From: Candidatus Sphingomonas phytovorans | GTDB lineage: Bacteria > Pseudomonadota > Alphaproteobacteria > Sphingomonadales > Sphingomonadaceae | Length of the DNA stretch: 64,000 nucleotides | Direction: 5' to 3' | Assembly (NCBI GenBank): GCA_029202385.1 | Contig: CP119314.1 | Location: 4,639,001 to 4,703,000 of the forward strand | In this document: piece by piece, positions 35,401 through 42,748 of the stretch | How positions within the stretch are numbered: position 1 is the first letter of the stretch | How the letters are laid out: every line of letters begins with the position of its first letter | The notes under the pieces: generated by a model | Told to the model about the DNA's origin: nothing | Databases searched by the model: none | Seen by the model: only the letters and a program-made list of their open reading frames with translations | Made by a program: the position numbers and the translations under genes

Positions 35401-38400
35401 ATATGTTGCCAGATAGTATTTTTCATCGATGCCGGCGCCGGGGAGGGCGGCAAGACCGGTCAGATTCGGTATCCTGACGATGGCGACGACCCTGCCAAGG
35501 GCGTCGTAATTCTTGTGAACGATATTCCTCAGAGCATCGGTCGTATCGATCACATGGCCGACCGCGTCATAGGCATAGGTGGTGGTGCGTGCATCCGTGG
35601 TGCCGAATGCCTCGGTCGACGATGTGATCTGCCCCATCTGGTCGAGCGTCAACCGGGTGGCGATGTTTGCGGGATCGGTCGTGGTTTCGAGCCGGCCCGC
35701 GCTGTCATAGCTGAACTGGGTGATACGCACATTCGTCGGCGAGACGATGCTGATCGTGTCGACAGTGGTGGCATCGCCGACCGACTGGACCGACTCGTAG
35801 CGCGATTGCCGCAGCACCTTGCCGAGCTTGTCATATTCGTAGCGCGTGACGTAGCCGAGCGCATCGACACTATAGCTCAGCTGTCCCTTGCGGTCGTAAA
35901 GCGAACGCGTCGTACGATCGTTGGCGCTCGACGGCAGCCACGCGTCCATCGCGGCGAGCGACGGGTCTCCGGTCGCCGTGTAGAATGTCGCGACCTGCAC
36001 CTGTTTGGTCAGTTGTCCCTTTGCATCATAGGTCGAAACCGTGACCTGGCCCAACGCGTCGATGCTGTAGGTCAGCCGGCCGACGGCATCGTACACCGCG
36101 CGCGAAACGCGGGTGCCGGGGGCCGAGGCGAAGCTCGCGACCTGGCCCGCGATCCATGTCGCGGCGTACAGGCCCGTGCCATCGGCGCCGATCACGCCGT
36201 CATAGGCCACCGTGCGGATGACCTTGCCCTGGGCATTATAGGCATATTCGGTCACATGGCCGAGCCCGTCGATCTCGAAACGAAGCTGGCCGTCCTTGTC
36301 ATAGGCGTAGCGGGTGACGCGGTCGCCTGTCTTGATCGCGGGCAGCGCGAGCGCGGCTTCGGTCACCTCGAGCGGCAGAAGGGCCGGGTTGACGGTGTTC
36401 AGATATTCGCGCGTCGCGACCAGCCGGCCATCGGCGTCATAGCTGTTGGCGACCACACCGCCGAGCGCATCGATCGTGGCGATCCTGCGCCCCGCCTTGT
36501 CATAGACGTAGCGCGTGATCTTGCCGTTGGCATCGGTAACGGCGACGAGGTTATCGCGGGCGTCATAGGCGTAGTATGTGATGTTGTTGAGCGCGTCGGT
36601 AACGCTGACGAGCCGCCCGTCGCGATCATAGGCCGATCTGGTGACCTTGCCGTTGGCGTTGGTGAGTTGGACCGCCCGTCCGAACGCGTCATAGCCGTAG
36701 CTGGTGGTGATTGCCTTGCCGCCGACGGCCGCATCTACCACTTCGGTCTTCAGCAGGCCAAGCCGATCATAGCTGCGGGTCGAGACGATGATCGCGGCGC
36801 CATCGCGCGGCACCGTGCTGCCGATGAGGTTACCAAAGGCATTATAGGTGAAGCTCGAGACGTTACCGTTGGCATCGATGGACTGCTTCACCGTCCCGTC
36901 GACGTTGAAATCGAAATGGGTGGCAGTATCGAGCGCCGCCGACGACAGGCCGGTGATCGCACTGCGGACGGCCGAAGTGATCTCCCCGCCGGTCCAGTCA
37001 TTGATTGCCGCCGGTGCAAGCTTGGCCGCATAGGCAATCATATCGCTTCGCTGGCCAAAGCTGTTGTAGCGATGCTCGACCACCGCGCCGAGCGCGTCGA
37101 TCTCATAGGCGAGATCGCCCTCCGCCGTGTAGTAATAGAGCGTTCTCGCGCCCGAAGCTTCAGTACCCTTCGGCCCGCGCTTGGCGGCCAGGCGGCCGGC
37201 CTTGTCGTAACTGTAGGTCCAGCCGTAATCGACATAGACTTGGTCGATCTGCGCCTGGTTGGGATTGGAGAGTGCGGCCAGGACGGTATTGCCGATGCCT
37301 GAAAGCTCGCTCGTCAGCCGGCCCAGCGCGTCATAGCGCTGGCTATAGGTCCGCGGATCAGTGCCCCCAGACTGGGTAACGGTCGAGACCAGCTTGCCCA
37401 CGGCGTTGTAGCGATAGGTCGTGGTGATCGTGACACTGCCGGTCAGGCTTCGGGTTTCAGTCAGGGCCTGGCCAAAGGCGTTGCGGGTCCAGCCGATCGT
37501 TTCGAGGGTCGCGCCGGCTGGGGCGGCGGGCAGGCCGGCAAGCGTCGGCGGCGTTGCGATCAGCGCGGCAGGATCAAGCTTCTGTCCCTTGATCTGCTGG
37601 TCGACATAACCGGCCGCGGTGTAGCGAAAGCGGGTGAGATTGCCCTCGCCGTCGATGGTTGCCGCCAGGAAGCCGCGCGCATCGTAGAGCATCCATTGCC
37701 TGACATCGCGCGCGGTGTCGGGGGTAACGCTTGCGAGAAGGTCCGCGAGGCTGCCCGTTGCGCGGATGTTCCCGGCGGTACCGGTCGCGTTGGCATAGGC
37801 GATCGTCTGGATCTTGGTTCCGCTGGCATCGTAGATCGACTGGGTAAGATACCCCTCGGCATTCAGCGTGCCGGTGACGTTACCCTCGGCGTCGTAGAAG
37901 ATCCGGCTTGTCCGGTCGTTGGCGGCATCGACGGCGGGGACGTAGCTGGGGGCACGGAAACGTGTCGTTACGACAGGCGCGGCGGCGATGATCGCGTCGC
38001 CGGGAGCCGAGTTGACCGCCTTGATCCAGAAGATCGGCAACACCTGATTGTCGGACGCGCTGAAGGTGCGCGTGATCGCGATGCGGGTGCCTGTGGTGGT
38101 GCTCAGGCCCGAGATGGTCATTCCGGTGCCGCTAAGTGGTGTAAGCGTGCCCGGTCCCGAAAGGATCACCGCTGAACCGTCACTGGCATTGCCCCACGCC
38201 GTCTGCGTTCCCCAGATTTCAAGGACGCCGCCGGTCGTTGTGCCGGAACCCATCAGTGTCACCACGAAGGTCACGATCTGCCCAGGACTGACCATTGGCA
38301 GATAGGCGTTGAAGAACCTGGCCTGCCCCGTCGCCGAGGTGGTGAAGCGATAGGCATTGGCGCCATCAATCGTGCCCGCGGCAGTGACGGTCACGCCGGC

Positions 38401-41400
38401 ATCGTAGGACCACAAGCTCCCATTGTCGGGGTTGAGCCACTGGTTGGTCTCGGCTGCCTTCAGCGTCGCGATCTGGGCTGCCGACATGCGCGTGGCATAT
38501 TGGGTGGTAGAGACGAGTTGCGAGGCGCCGTCATAGGCATAGATCGTGGTCGCCCCGGTCCCGTCGACCGTCTGCACCAGGCGCTCGGAGAGATCGTAGA
38601 TATTGAACGTCCAACGGTCGTCACCGCTTGCCGTCGGGCGCAAGGAGGCGAGGGTCACTGCGGTCGGGTTGCCGTTGCCGTCGATCAGCGTGCCGAACTG
38701 GGTCGGGGTCAGCCGCGTCGCGTATTGCGTCGTGCTGGTGACGCTGCCTTCGCCGTCATAGCGATACTCCGTGAGCGCCCCGAGGGAATCCACCTCGGCG
38801 GTCTTGCGGCCCGCGGCATCGTAGAAATAATGGGTGCGATTGTTGAGACCGTCCGTGGTGAGCCTGAGCCGCCCGAGCGCGTCATATTTATAGGTGGTCG
38901 TGGCAGCCGTCGGAGTACCGGCACTGTCGAGGAGTTGTGCAAGACTGCCCGTCGCGCGCAAATTGCCGGCGACGGCATTGGCATAGGCGAGCGTCTGAAT
39001 CCTGGTGCCGCCGGTATCGTAGATCGACTGGGTGAGATAGCCTTCGGCATCCAGTGTGCCGGTGACGTTGCCGTCTGCATCGTAGAAGATCCGGCTTGTC
39101 CGGTCGTTGGCGGCGTCGGCGGTTGGGATGTAGCTGGCCGTGTGGAAGCGCGTGGTGACGACCGGGGCGGCCGCGATGATCGCGTCGCCTGCCGACGCTG
39201 TGATCGCCTTGATCCAGAAGATCGGCAATAGCTGGGTGTCGGCCGTGCTGAAGGTGTGCGTGATCGCAATGCGTGTCGCCGCGGTGGTGCTCAGCCCCGA
39301 AACCGTCGTGCTCGCGCCAATGCCCGGCGTTAGCGTGCCCGGCCCTGAAAGAATCGTTGCGGTTGCGTCGCTGGCATTGCCCCAGGCAGTCTGCGCGCCC
39401 CAGAGATCGAGGACCCCCCCTGTCGTGGTACCCGACGCCATCAGCGTTATCACCAGAGTAACGGTCTGCCCCGCGCTGACCACCGGCAAATAGGCATTGA
39501 AAATCCTGGCCTGCCCCGATGAGCCGACGGTGAACTTGAAGGCGTTCGCACCATCGATGGTGCCGGCCGCAGTGACGGTCATTCCGGCATCGTATGACCA
39601 TAGGGTCCCATCGTTGGGATTGAGGAACTGATTCGTTTCGGCGGCCTTCAGCGTCGCGATCTGGGCTGCCGACATACGCGTGGCATATTGAGTGGAGGAG
39701 ATCAGCCGCGAGGCGCCGTCATAGGCATAGACCGTGGTCGCCCCGGTCGCGTCGATCGTCTGCACCAGGCGCCCGGAAAGATCGTAGATGTTGAACGTCC
39801 AGCGATCGTCGGCGTTTGCCGTCGGGCGCAGGGAAGCGAGGCTCACTGCGGTCGGGTTGCCGCTTCCGTCAACCAGCGTGCCGAGCTGGGCCGGGGTCAG
39901 TCGTGTCGCATATTGCGTCGTACTGGTGACATTGTTCTGCGCGTCATACCGATATTCGGTGATCGCGCCCAGCGCGTCGATCTGCGCGGTCTTCCGCCCC
40001 ACGGCGTCGTAGAAATAATAGGTGCGGTTGCCGAGCGGGTCGGTCGCCAGCTTAACCTGGCCGAGTGCGTCATATTTGTAGCTCGATACCGCCGTCGCGA
40101 CGCCGCTCGCGGCCTGTGTGTAGCTGATCAGCTCTCCGGCAAGGTTGTAGACCGACACCTGGGTCAAACCGCTGGCAAGCGTAACGGTGGTCGTCTGCGT
40201 GGCGTCGGCAAAGGCGATCGTCGTTTGCAGGCCGTTGGAATTGCTGGTCGATATGGTCCGGCCAAGGCCGTCATAGGCGAAGCTGTCGACCTTGCTCGCA
40301 TTGCCGGCGAAGGTGCGCCGGACAAGCAGTTCGCCTGCCTGGTTGTAGGCGTAGACGGTCTCGCTCTTCTCCGACGCCGTATCGAACTCGCCGGTCGAGA
40401 GCAGTCTCGAATAGCCCCGCACAACAGCGACATTGCCACGGGCATCATAGACCGTCTCGGTGCGCCTTCCGGCGCTCTTGTCGCGGCCTGCGATCCAGTT
40501 GGATATCTGCGTGGCAGTTGGAATGTCGGTTGGCTGAAGACCGGAGACAGGATATTTGCCGTCCAGATACTCGATCGCGCTGGTTCGGTTTCCGTACGCG
40601 TCATAGCCATAGGCGGTCACCGCCCCTTCGGCCGAGATCGCGTATCGAAGCGTAAGATCGGCGTTGTAGACATACCGGATGGTCTGGGGTGTCCCGGCCA
40701 CGCCAGGTCCGGCCCCATCGGGATCGGGAACCAGATAGCGCGTCTCGGTAAGCAACTGGTTGTTCTGGTAGGCCCAGCTGACCGTGTTGCCCAGCGCGTC
40801 GCGCTGGCTGGTCCGGTTGCCATCGGCATCATAACCGTAGACGATGATGTTGCCATCGCCCTGGTCGACCGAAATGACGTCGCCGTTCGCATTGTAGGCG
40901 AATTGCTGGACGCGTGGCGCGCTTGCCCCGTTGGCCGGCGGGGTCACGATCTGGGTGAGATTCCCGTTCGCGTCATATTTGAGCACGGTCTTCTGGTTTA
41001 GCGCATCCCTGACGGTCGTCTGCCGCGCGACGGTGTCGTAGCTGAACGTCGTCGTGCGCGTGGCTGTGCCTGCGACCGCCTGCGTCACCGTCTCGACACG
41101 GTTCGATGAATCATAGGTGATGGCGACAGAGGATCCGTCCGTCTCGGTGATCGAGGAGACACGGCCCGACGTGTCATATCCGTAGGTCGTCACATAGGTC
41201 TTGCCGTCGCCAATGGCATTGTCGCCGGGGGACAGATCGACGGTGACCGTCGCCAGTCGATTGGAGCCGTCATAGCCATAGCGAGTCCGTGTCAGCGTCC
41301 TGGCTGTATTGGTCGCCAGATCCGTATAGCCGGTCACGATCTGGGTGATGCGCCCGCTCGACCAGCTATATTGCTCGTAGCTGCCGTCCTGCGTCGTCAC

Positions 41401-42186
41401 CTTGTCCAGCGCCGCGCCGAGATAGGAGAAGGTGAGCTTCTGGCCGACCGTATCCGACACCTCGGTGACGCGCCAATTCGCACCATTGGCGTAATAATAT
41501 TGGGTGAGCGGGCTGCCGTTGTTGGACCAAGTCCAAACGCCGCCCGCATAAGTCAGGTTGTCGGTGCTCGCCGTGCCGGCGCTTGCAATATATTTTGAGG
41601 TCGCAGTGTCCCAGCTATAGGTGCTGCTGGTACCGTCGCTCTTGATCCGGGTGATCGTGCTCCCGCTGCTGTTAACGGTGCCGGTCAGCCCATAGACGCC
41701 GTGCGCTGCGTATTTTTCAGTGAGCTGGGTGTCGCCATCGGTCCAGGTCCACACCCCGCTCGCATAGGTCAGCTTGTCATAGGCGCCGGCCCCGTCCGTC
41801 GCGATGTAAGCCGATGCCGTCGCATTCCAGCTATAGGTGATGACCGATCCGTCGCCTGAATCGCGCTTGATCGTGCTGCCTGCAGTATTGAGCGTGCCCG
41901 TCAGGCCGTGGACGCCGCGCGTCGTGCTCTGCCGCCAATGGTCGTTATTGTCGCCATCGGCGACGTCCTCGAAGCTGTTATAGGTCCGCCCGATTGCCGA
42001 ATCCGGCCCGCGCCCCACCAGGAACTCGTCGCGCTGCGTGATCAGCAGATTGCCGGTCGCCGCGTTCACTGAGATCTGCTCACCGTTCCGTCCGAACGAT
42101 CCCGATCCCAGCAGGCCCAACGACTTCAGCGTCGCAGCCGACCCACGCTCAAAGCCAGCGCCAAGCCCGGTGAAAATCGAAACCAT
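26440..42186 (-). CDS. Giant Rhs/YD-repeat polymorphic toxin with lipase-like C-terminus
   Basis: A single 5248-codon frame. The N-terminus (GSFGRNGEQISVNAATGNLL) has no signal peptide. Dozens of YD repeats follow (forms like YDALGRL, YDANGN), which in this family build a hollow shell around the toxin. Inserted are a duplicated jelly-roll-like unit (about 37.8-40.1 kb), another beta domain (about 34.2-34.7 kb), a WREGR-type repeat block (35.2-35.5 kb) and a beta-rich region (30.8-32.2 kb). Near the end are a LysM-like segment (about 28243-28392) and a hydrophobic stretch (about 28030-28115). The tip (about 26440-27500) shows FTGHSLGGGLATAQAL with the Ser nucleophile and TVFDPAGVH, as in lipases. 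The likely role is contact killing by a phospholipase. No T6SS, PAAR or signal sequence is visible, so the export route is unknown. Confidence 0.93.
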   Translation of the reverse strand: MVSIFTGLGAGFERGSAATLKSLGLLGSGSFGRNGEQISVNAATGNLLITQRDEFLVGRGPDSAIGRTYNSFEDVADGDNNDHWRQSTTRGVHGLTGTLNTAGSTIKRDSGDGSVITYSWNATASAYIATDGAGAYDKLTYASGVWTWTDGDTQLTEKYAAHGVYGLTGTVNSSGSTITRIKSDGTSSTYSWDTATSKYIASAGTASTDNLTYAGGVWTWSNNGSPLTQYYYANGANWRVTEVSDTVGQKLTFSYLGAALDKVTTQDGSYEQYSWSSGRITQIVTGYTDLATNTARTLTRTRYGYDGSNRLATVTVDLSPGDNAIGDGKTYVTTYGYDTSGRVSSITETDGSSVAITYDSSNRVETVTQAVAGTATRTTTFSYDTVARQTTVRDALNQKTVLKYDANGNLTQIVTPPANGASAPRVQQFAYNANGDVISVDQGDGNIIVYGYDADGNRTSQRDALGNTVSWAYQNNQLLTETRYLVPDPDGAGPGVAGTPQTIRYVYNADLTLRYAISAEGAVTAYGYDAYGNRTSAIEYLDGKYPVSGLQPTDIPTATQISNWIAGRDKSAGRRTETVYDARGNVAVVRGYSRLLSTGEFDTASEKSETVYAYNQAGELLVRRTFAGNASKVDSFAYDGLGRTISTSNSNGLQTTIAFADATQTTTVTLASGLTQVSVYNLAGELISYTQAASGVATAVSSYKYDALGQVKLATDPLGNRTYYFYDAVGRKTAQIDALGAITEYRYDAQNNVTSTTQYATRLTPAQLGTLVDGSGNPTAVSLASLRPTANADDRWTFNIYDLSGRLVQTIDATGATTVYAYDGASRLISSTQYATRMSAAQIATLKAAETNQFLNPNDGTLWSYDAGMTVTAAGTIDGANAFKFTVGSSGQARIFNAYLPVVSAGQTVTLVITLMASGTTTGGVLDLWGAQTAWGNASDATATILSGPGTLTPGIGASTTVSGLSTTAATRIAITHTFSTADTQLLPIFWIKAITASAGDAIIAAAPVVTTRFHTASYIPTADAANDRTSRIFYDADGNVTGTLDAEGYLTQSIYDTGGTRIQTLAYANAVAGNLRATGSLAQLLDSAGTPTAATTTYKYDALGRLRLTTDGLNNRTHYFYDAAGRKTAEVDSLGALTEYRYDGEGSVTSTTQYATRLTPTQFGTLIDGNGNPTAVTLASLRPTASGDDRWTFNIYDLSERLVQTVDGTGATTIYAYDGASQLVSTTQYATRMSAAQIATLKAAETNQWLNPDNGSLWSYDAGVTVTAAGTIDGANAYRFTTSATGQARFFNAYLPMVSPGQIVTFVVTLMGSGTTTGGVLEIWGTQTAWGNASDGSAVILSGPGTLTPLSGTGMTISGLSTTTGTRIAITRTFSASDNQVLPIFWIKAVNSAPGDAIIAAAPVVTTRFRAPSYVPAVDAANDRTSRIFYDAEGNVTGTLNAEGYLTQSIYDASGTKIQTIAYANATGTAGNIRATGSLADLLASVTPDTARDVRQWMLYDARGFLAATIDGEGNLTRFRYTAAGYVDQQIKGQKLDPAALIATPPTLAGLPAAPAGATLETIGWTRNAFGQALTETRSLTGSVTITTTYRYNAVGKLVSTVTQSGGTDPRTYSQRYDALGRLTSELSGIGNTVLAALSNPNQAQIDQVYVDYGWTYSYDKAGRLAAKRGPKGTEASGARTLYYYTAEGDLAYEIDALGAVVEHRYNSFGQRSDMIAYAAKLAPAAINDWTGGEITSAVRSAITGLSSAALDTATHFDFNVDGTVKQSIDANGNVSSFTYNAFGNLIGSTVPRDGAAIIVSTRSYDRLGLLKTEVVDAAVGGKAITTSYGYDAFGRAVQLTNANGKVTRSAYDRDGRLVSVTDALNNITYYAYDARDNLVAVTDANGKITRYVYDKAGRRIATIDALGGVVANSYDADGRLVATREYLNTVNPALLPLEVTEAALALPAIKTGDRVTRYAYDKDGQLRFEIDGLGHVTEYAYNAQGKVIRTVAYDGVIGADGTGLYAATWIAGQVASFASAPGTRVSRAVYDAVGRLTYSIDALGQVTVSTYDAKGQLTKQVQVATFYTATGDPSLAAMDAWLPSSANDRTTRSLYDRKGQLSYSVDALGYVTRYEYDKLGKVLRQSRYESVQSVGDATTVDTISIVSPTNVRITQFSYDSAGRLETTTDPANIATRLTLDQMGQITSSTEAFGTTDARTTTYAYDAVGHVIDTTDALRNIVHKNYDALGRVVAIVRIPNLTGLAALPGAGIDEKYYLATYADIGPSGLTPSYHYDLAGWRERRNPNAMFNTAYYLDQNPDIAAAGINPFEHFIQYGWREGRRPSANYSASDYLAQYANVTETFSYDAAGRVEQHVVAAGTSDQATTRYSYDALDRVVTETDARNSVTIRTYDALGQLASKAESGTTGDVITFYTYDNFGNVWRVIDPRGNATYSYYDKNGRLTLKIDAENYATGTSYTRFGEVESVTRYSSRIAGTPAAGTPPTLLPLNRIENSQFAGPGNWDRWIASSGLTFNSPLFTGVWNGKNYIRSDFTATAGGQVTSIFTGENSWFEVTAGERLAIQAGVEGLGAVRQLTLHVWWSDVNGNRMSEGSFVGTLSGPQSYDTKISGFVTVPAGAVSARLELYMESSGAGTGSFNIIAPMVTSATATQTTIPAYVPTGIDATTWFNYDKLGRLVRTTDAENNSEVYTLNAYGERVQVRNKLGGITTNVYDKRGLLINETLPLATYDSAGNLAGSAVVNSYDYDRRGNLVRKTEADNFDYRRTTRYSYDALDRLSTTTGDAVATGTAGTMAVPTEYYYYDWRGNLIESRDAAGARTLFRYDSLDRKTGEINALGTLSTFSYDANGNLTASRVFGTPVALPATPNSLWPAAPSTEARLTTYEYDRANRRTATQMLGVRTGYWNGSSYIPSASDTVRNTVTYDANGNVVKSTDANGNEVFSYYDRLNRKIASVDQEGYLTSWTLDAEGNALSETRYAQRPAAATLGVPPAIPNALATDTANRNTTFTYDRNGRRLTETRGAVEASTVGGNGALSSSNAGSVIRYEYNGLGQVTKKTEANLDYTKHEYDYMGRETRTTRTPFTDYRGVENITPTTDIRYNGLNQVLRTIQRGDGTLTAADRETIYTYTAGRLTRMTDPTGFGTNYYYDVAGQLVAQTYSRQKSNGSLETNGNFFSYDAAGRETSRKMGVLNGSVWTFGDTTDEYYNSYGEIIAQGTNTGGVKANAQQFADYDMAGRVWRTNFKDGITKVYAYDKNGNATMLLQSTGTVDLKTKSNIDQVFNNLSGVSLTLSIFDKRNQLIETFQQASNNIGANPIRPELIPDPTGHGVASFYADGDVVEKVNKVEVTNNPAVKPTESPESRTTATGGGVSFDVLIARGWESNGTGDWGSLTILADRAVFYGNGVVHVIITDAQGTRSLGDFTPSNNLTNDATSVRFSSYLFTSGMVSFTLTQDVPGGQVVIAQPSMIIEMPIPGPDFEGPRYATSYEKVYPAPKLHFQNENANATVVQMFVRPTGSGGAYQKLTATQLNNSMGSNIAGWFTYDLTQSPFNGLPANSSWDIKYLAMDAAGKIYDSKQAVLSRNSNGSPVLDNVILVDVRGPGQAMLTNDSGRDWLILSGLPAAPVNMRYRPLGSSGGWSVPVGVNPAGYGQNGLAAVDVTGVGGPVEYWVELADGTKLHGTLTVGGQASLLTQYKDASREIILRPPPGQTVTWQQFRYFRDGAWSSWIPQSGGGNWTYNAKDLADFYSSRSYPIEYETYNVDTLVSRSEATLTFGYDSQSMSTFSGAPGMAAKVLFDPKQNGVAKIVLYWRDRGSTGAFTAVTISKAGGIFAWDVDAAGVRPGTGTRNLEYYYDAYAADNTILPTLNHADHAMGYLAIQSDRYADTTNNALVWRIDTAVASQYLVHRTQSFNAFGEIASETDGNGRITSFNYNTMGRLTGKISPQVDVTDESGVTTRQSPTEYYYYDQSGRLVGKRDANQKFFTQTLLAGSGQGGDTALTIGEFNPDNSQKAYGYDIFGDLRKITDGLGAVTNNTYDKAGRLIQVDHPVRVNGNSPGVRLVDYYSYDGLGQRIKHSNSVYGGTVAETTDYDVQGRVVSTVSFGGLATTYSYTWYSIASNLLGTIGLGNFGGWQTITTNSAGLNSYENRGLFGQINWRQDFGGHSSHYTYDLAGHLVGQTGSTGQSISYTYYNNGYIASITDNTLRMRSTFQYDNEGNRTLETYNSTDASPIIYQNASVSYDELNRVVRFKDAKAEITYKYDANGNRREVKSIYNDGVDGTERTQDYWYKYDSMNRFVLTMGTLLGGNIVAGNAGVALTYDPAGNRKTATTAGSSEVETYTYTADGYLEDTIIAGVVRARRTNDALGRVTSYTQFAPDGAVSFTRTLTYDRNNRVTDQTETDAANGNVITTIHNDYRAYVAGSGYTGLDQGVITHSSLVKSTVTTETVYSYEWWDEAKQLAIRVDPTDRSNPNTGQWASGFSRLSYDENGHLKQVVDTQANRVLSYRNDAYGQVLVREEKINNVLGARQLYYYFDGRRIGDVGNSGPSPSLIDYAQELALDRNAPRDKGGFRNGRPVESADFDQNFQPINASYPGPVAAMYTARNGDTLQSIARAAWGDANLWYLIADANGLTGNATLVAGQTLSIPNKVTNFHNTSETFRVYNPGEAIGDAMPTLPAAPTMPAPPPPKKNGCGILGAILLAAVAVAVTLVIKVPVSKFFGTLFSAAGASTATAATAGSIVGATATGAIASAVSQGVGIATGIQDKFSWKAVALAGISAGIGEGLGQVGFLKDASGIGKNIQDVARGALGNAATQGIAVATRLQTRFDWSGVAVGAVVSGVNGATNFGGFEGRLVSGVLGAIAGGATRSLIDGSSFGDNVIAALPDVIGATIGQIVADGVQRTVDFGKQVSALEKAGISTKDAKSYVRQLGKLQRGDISGFLDQGGAGGAGITAHTPAEERAYAAALSQTGSASDAQTALLATALSERLDLDARRVGASSLSTKVKDGFFRFKGAIDRALISTEVYFDRTIPEMLPKGYSRLSGAQVRSLGFDPSRLTDTASGYFSALYVAPGENYIYANRGTDSGADWKSNALQSLGKVSPQYQRAIDNAVDLRDTLQSKLSFTGHSLGGGLATAQALVTGLRATVFDPAGVHSNTLARYNANFSRVNELVTSYYVQGEFLHGLNDQLGTPTRGRVVGLPAVEQLSRDQSNFLSTPTSDLAGFDGTARHATSALLSSMFYKYATMRTWP
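27515..28722 (-). repeat. 1208-bp direct repeat, copy inside the giant Rhs gene
   Basis: Partner of 24342-25549 in the same orientation. It marks the border between the constant Rhs body and the exchangeable toxin tip. Differences are mostly single third-position changes, indicating a duplication followed by some divergence. Confidence 0.9.
37790..38890 (-). repeat. Internal tandem duplication of the Rhs gene, distal copy
   Basis: The sequence repeats 1188 bp further on (396 codons, frame kept). The unit encodes YD repeats, YATRMSAAQIATLKAAETNQ and a jelly-roll-like domain (LNPDNGSLWSYDAG to APVVTTRF). Boundaries are approximate. Confidence 0.85.
38978..40078 (-). repeat. Internal tandem duplication of the Rhs gene, proximal copy
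   Basis: The first copy in reading direction, offset by 1188 bp from the distal one. The beta domains read LNPNDGTLWSYDAG here and LNPDNGSLWSYDAG in the other copy, so the copies have diverged by substitution. Confidence 0.85.
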
Positions 42187-42538
42187 GGAATCCCCCAGCT
42201 CAAACCCAAAGCCGGCGGGAACGAAGAAATGTCCCGCCTATTGTAGGGGATCAGGAAATTCCGCTCATTGTTTAGAAGTTTTTTTGATCCGGTTTCGATT
42301 ATTCAATAACCTATTGTAATATATGTGGAATATTGCGACGCGATGATCGCGTCACCTACTCCGCAGCGAAACCATACTACCATATCCTACGCAAAATGTG
42401 GGAACGTTTGTGGTACCAAGCTGAAGAATTCTAAAATTTATCATGCAAGATCAATACCCGAAGCTGCTGCGGCGAAAGGACCGGTCGTTATCTTCGCCTG
42501 CCTTCCCTCCGGATGAACAGGGGCGGCTACTGATCGAT
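42187..42538. other. AT-richer gene-free region upstream of the giant Rhs gene
   Basis: About 350 bp of clearly lower GC than the surroundings (for example around 42290-42330). No gene is supported. It probably carries the Rhs promoter on the minus strand. A GGGGGA sequence just before the ATG at 42186 is the likely ribosome-binding site. Confidence 0.5.
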
Positions 42539-42748
42539 TCAATGCTGTCTGTTCTCGACGCTGTAGAACATGGGATTGCGTAGCCAGTCGGCTATGGCGG
42601 ATTCGCGCCAGCCGACGCAGCGGGCGCCGATCTGGAGGTTATGCGGGAACGTGCCGTTCTCCATCTTGCGATACATGGTCGAGCGGCTGAGCCCGGTGCG
42701 GTCGAGCACGGTCTTGAGCCGGAGGATGCGGTCTGGGGCATCGGTCAT
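42539..42748 (-). CDS. AlpA-family phage/island regulator
   Basis: A 69-residue helix-turn-helix protein of the AlpA/excisionase type: LRLKTVLDRTGLSRSTMYRKMENG and VGWRESAIADWL are the family hallmarks. In P4-like islands such proteins activate integrase or excision. Here it lies about 22 kb from int but inside the same island, next to parB and the tra genes. Length and motif are normal for the family. Confidence 0.9.
   Translation of the reverse strand: MTDAPDRILRLKTVLDRTGLSRSTMYRKMENGTFPHNLQIGARCVGWRESAIADWLRNPMFYSVENRQH

Noticed and set aside
26440..42186. Possible CRISPR-like periodicity in the YD-repeat region.
   Set aside because: The repetition is coding (degenerate YD motifs) without identical repeats and regular spacers. 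No CRISPR array was seen anywhere in the window.
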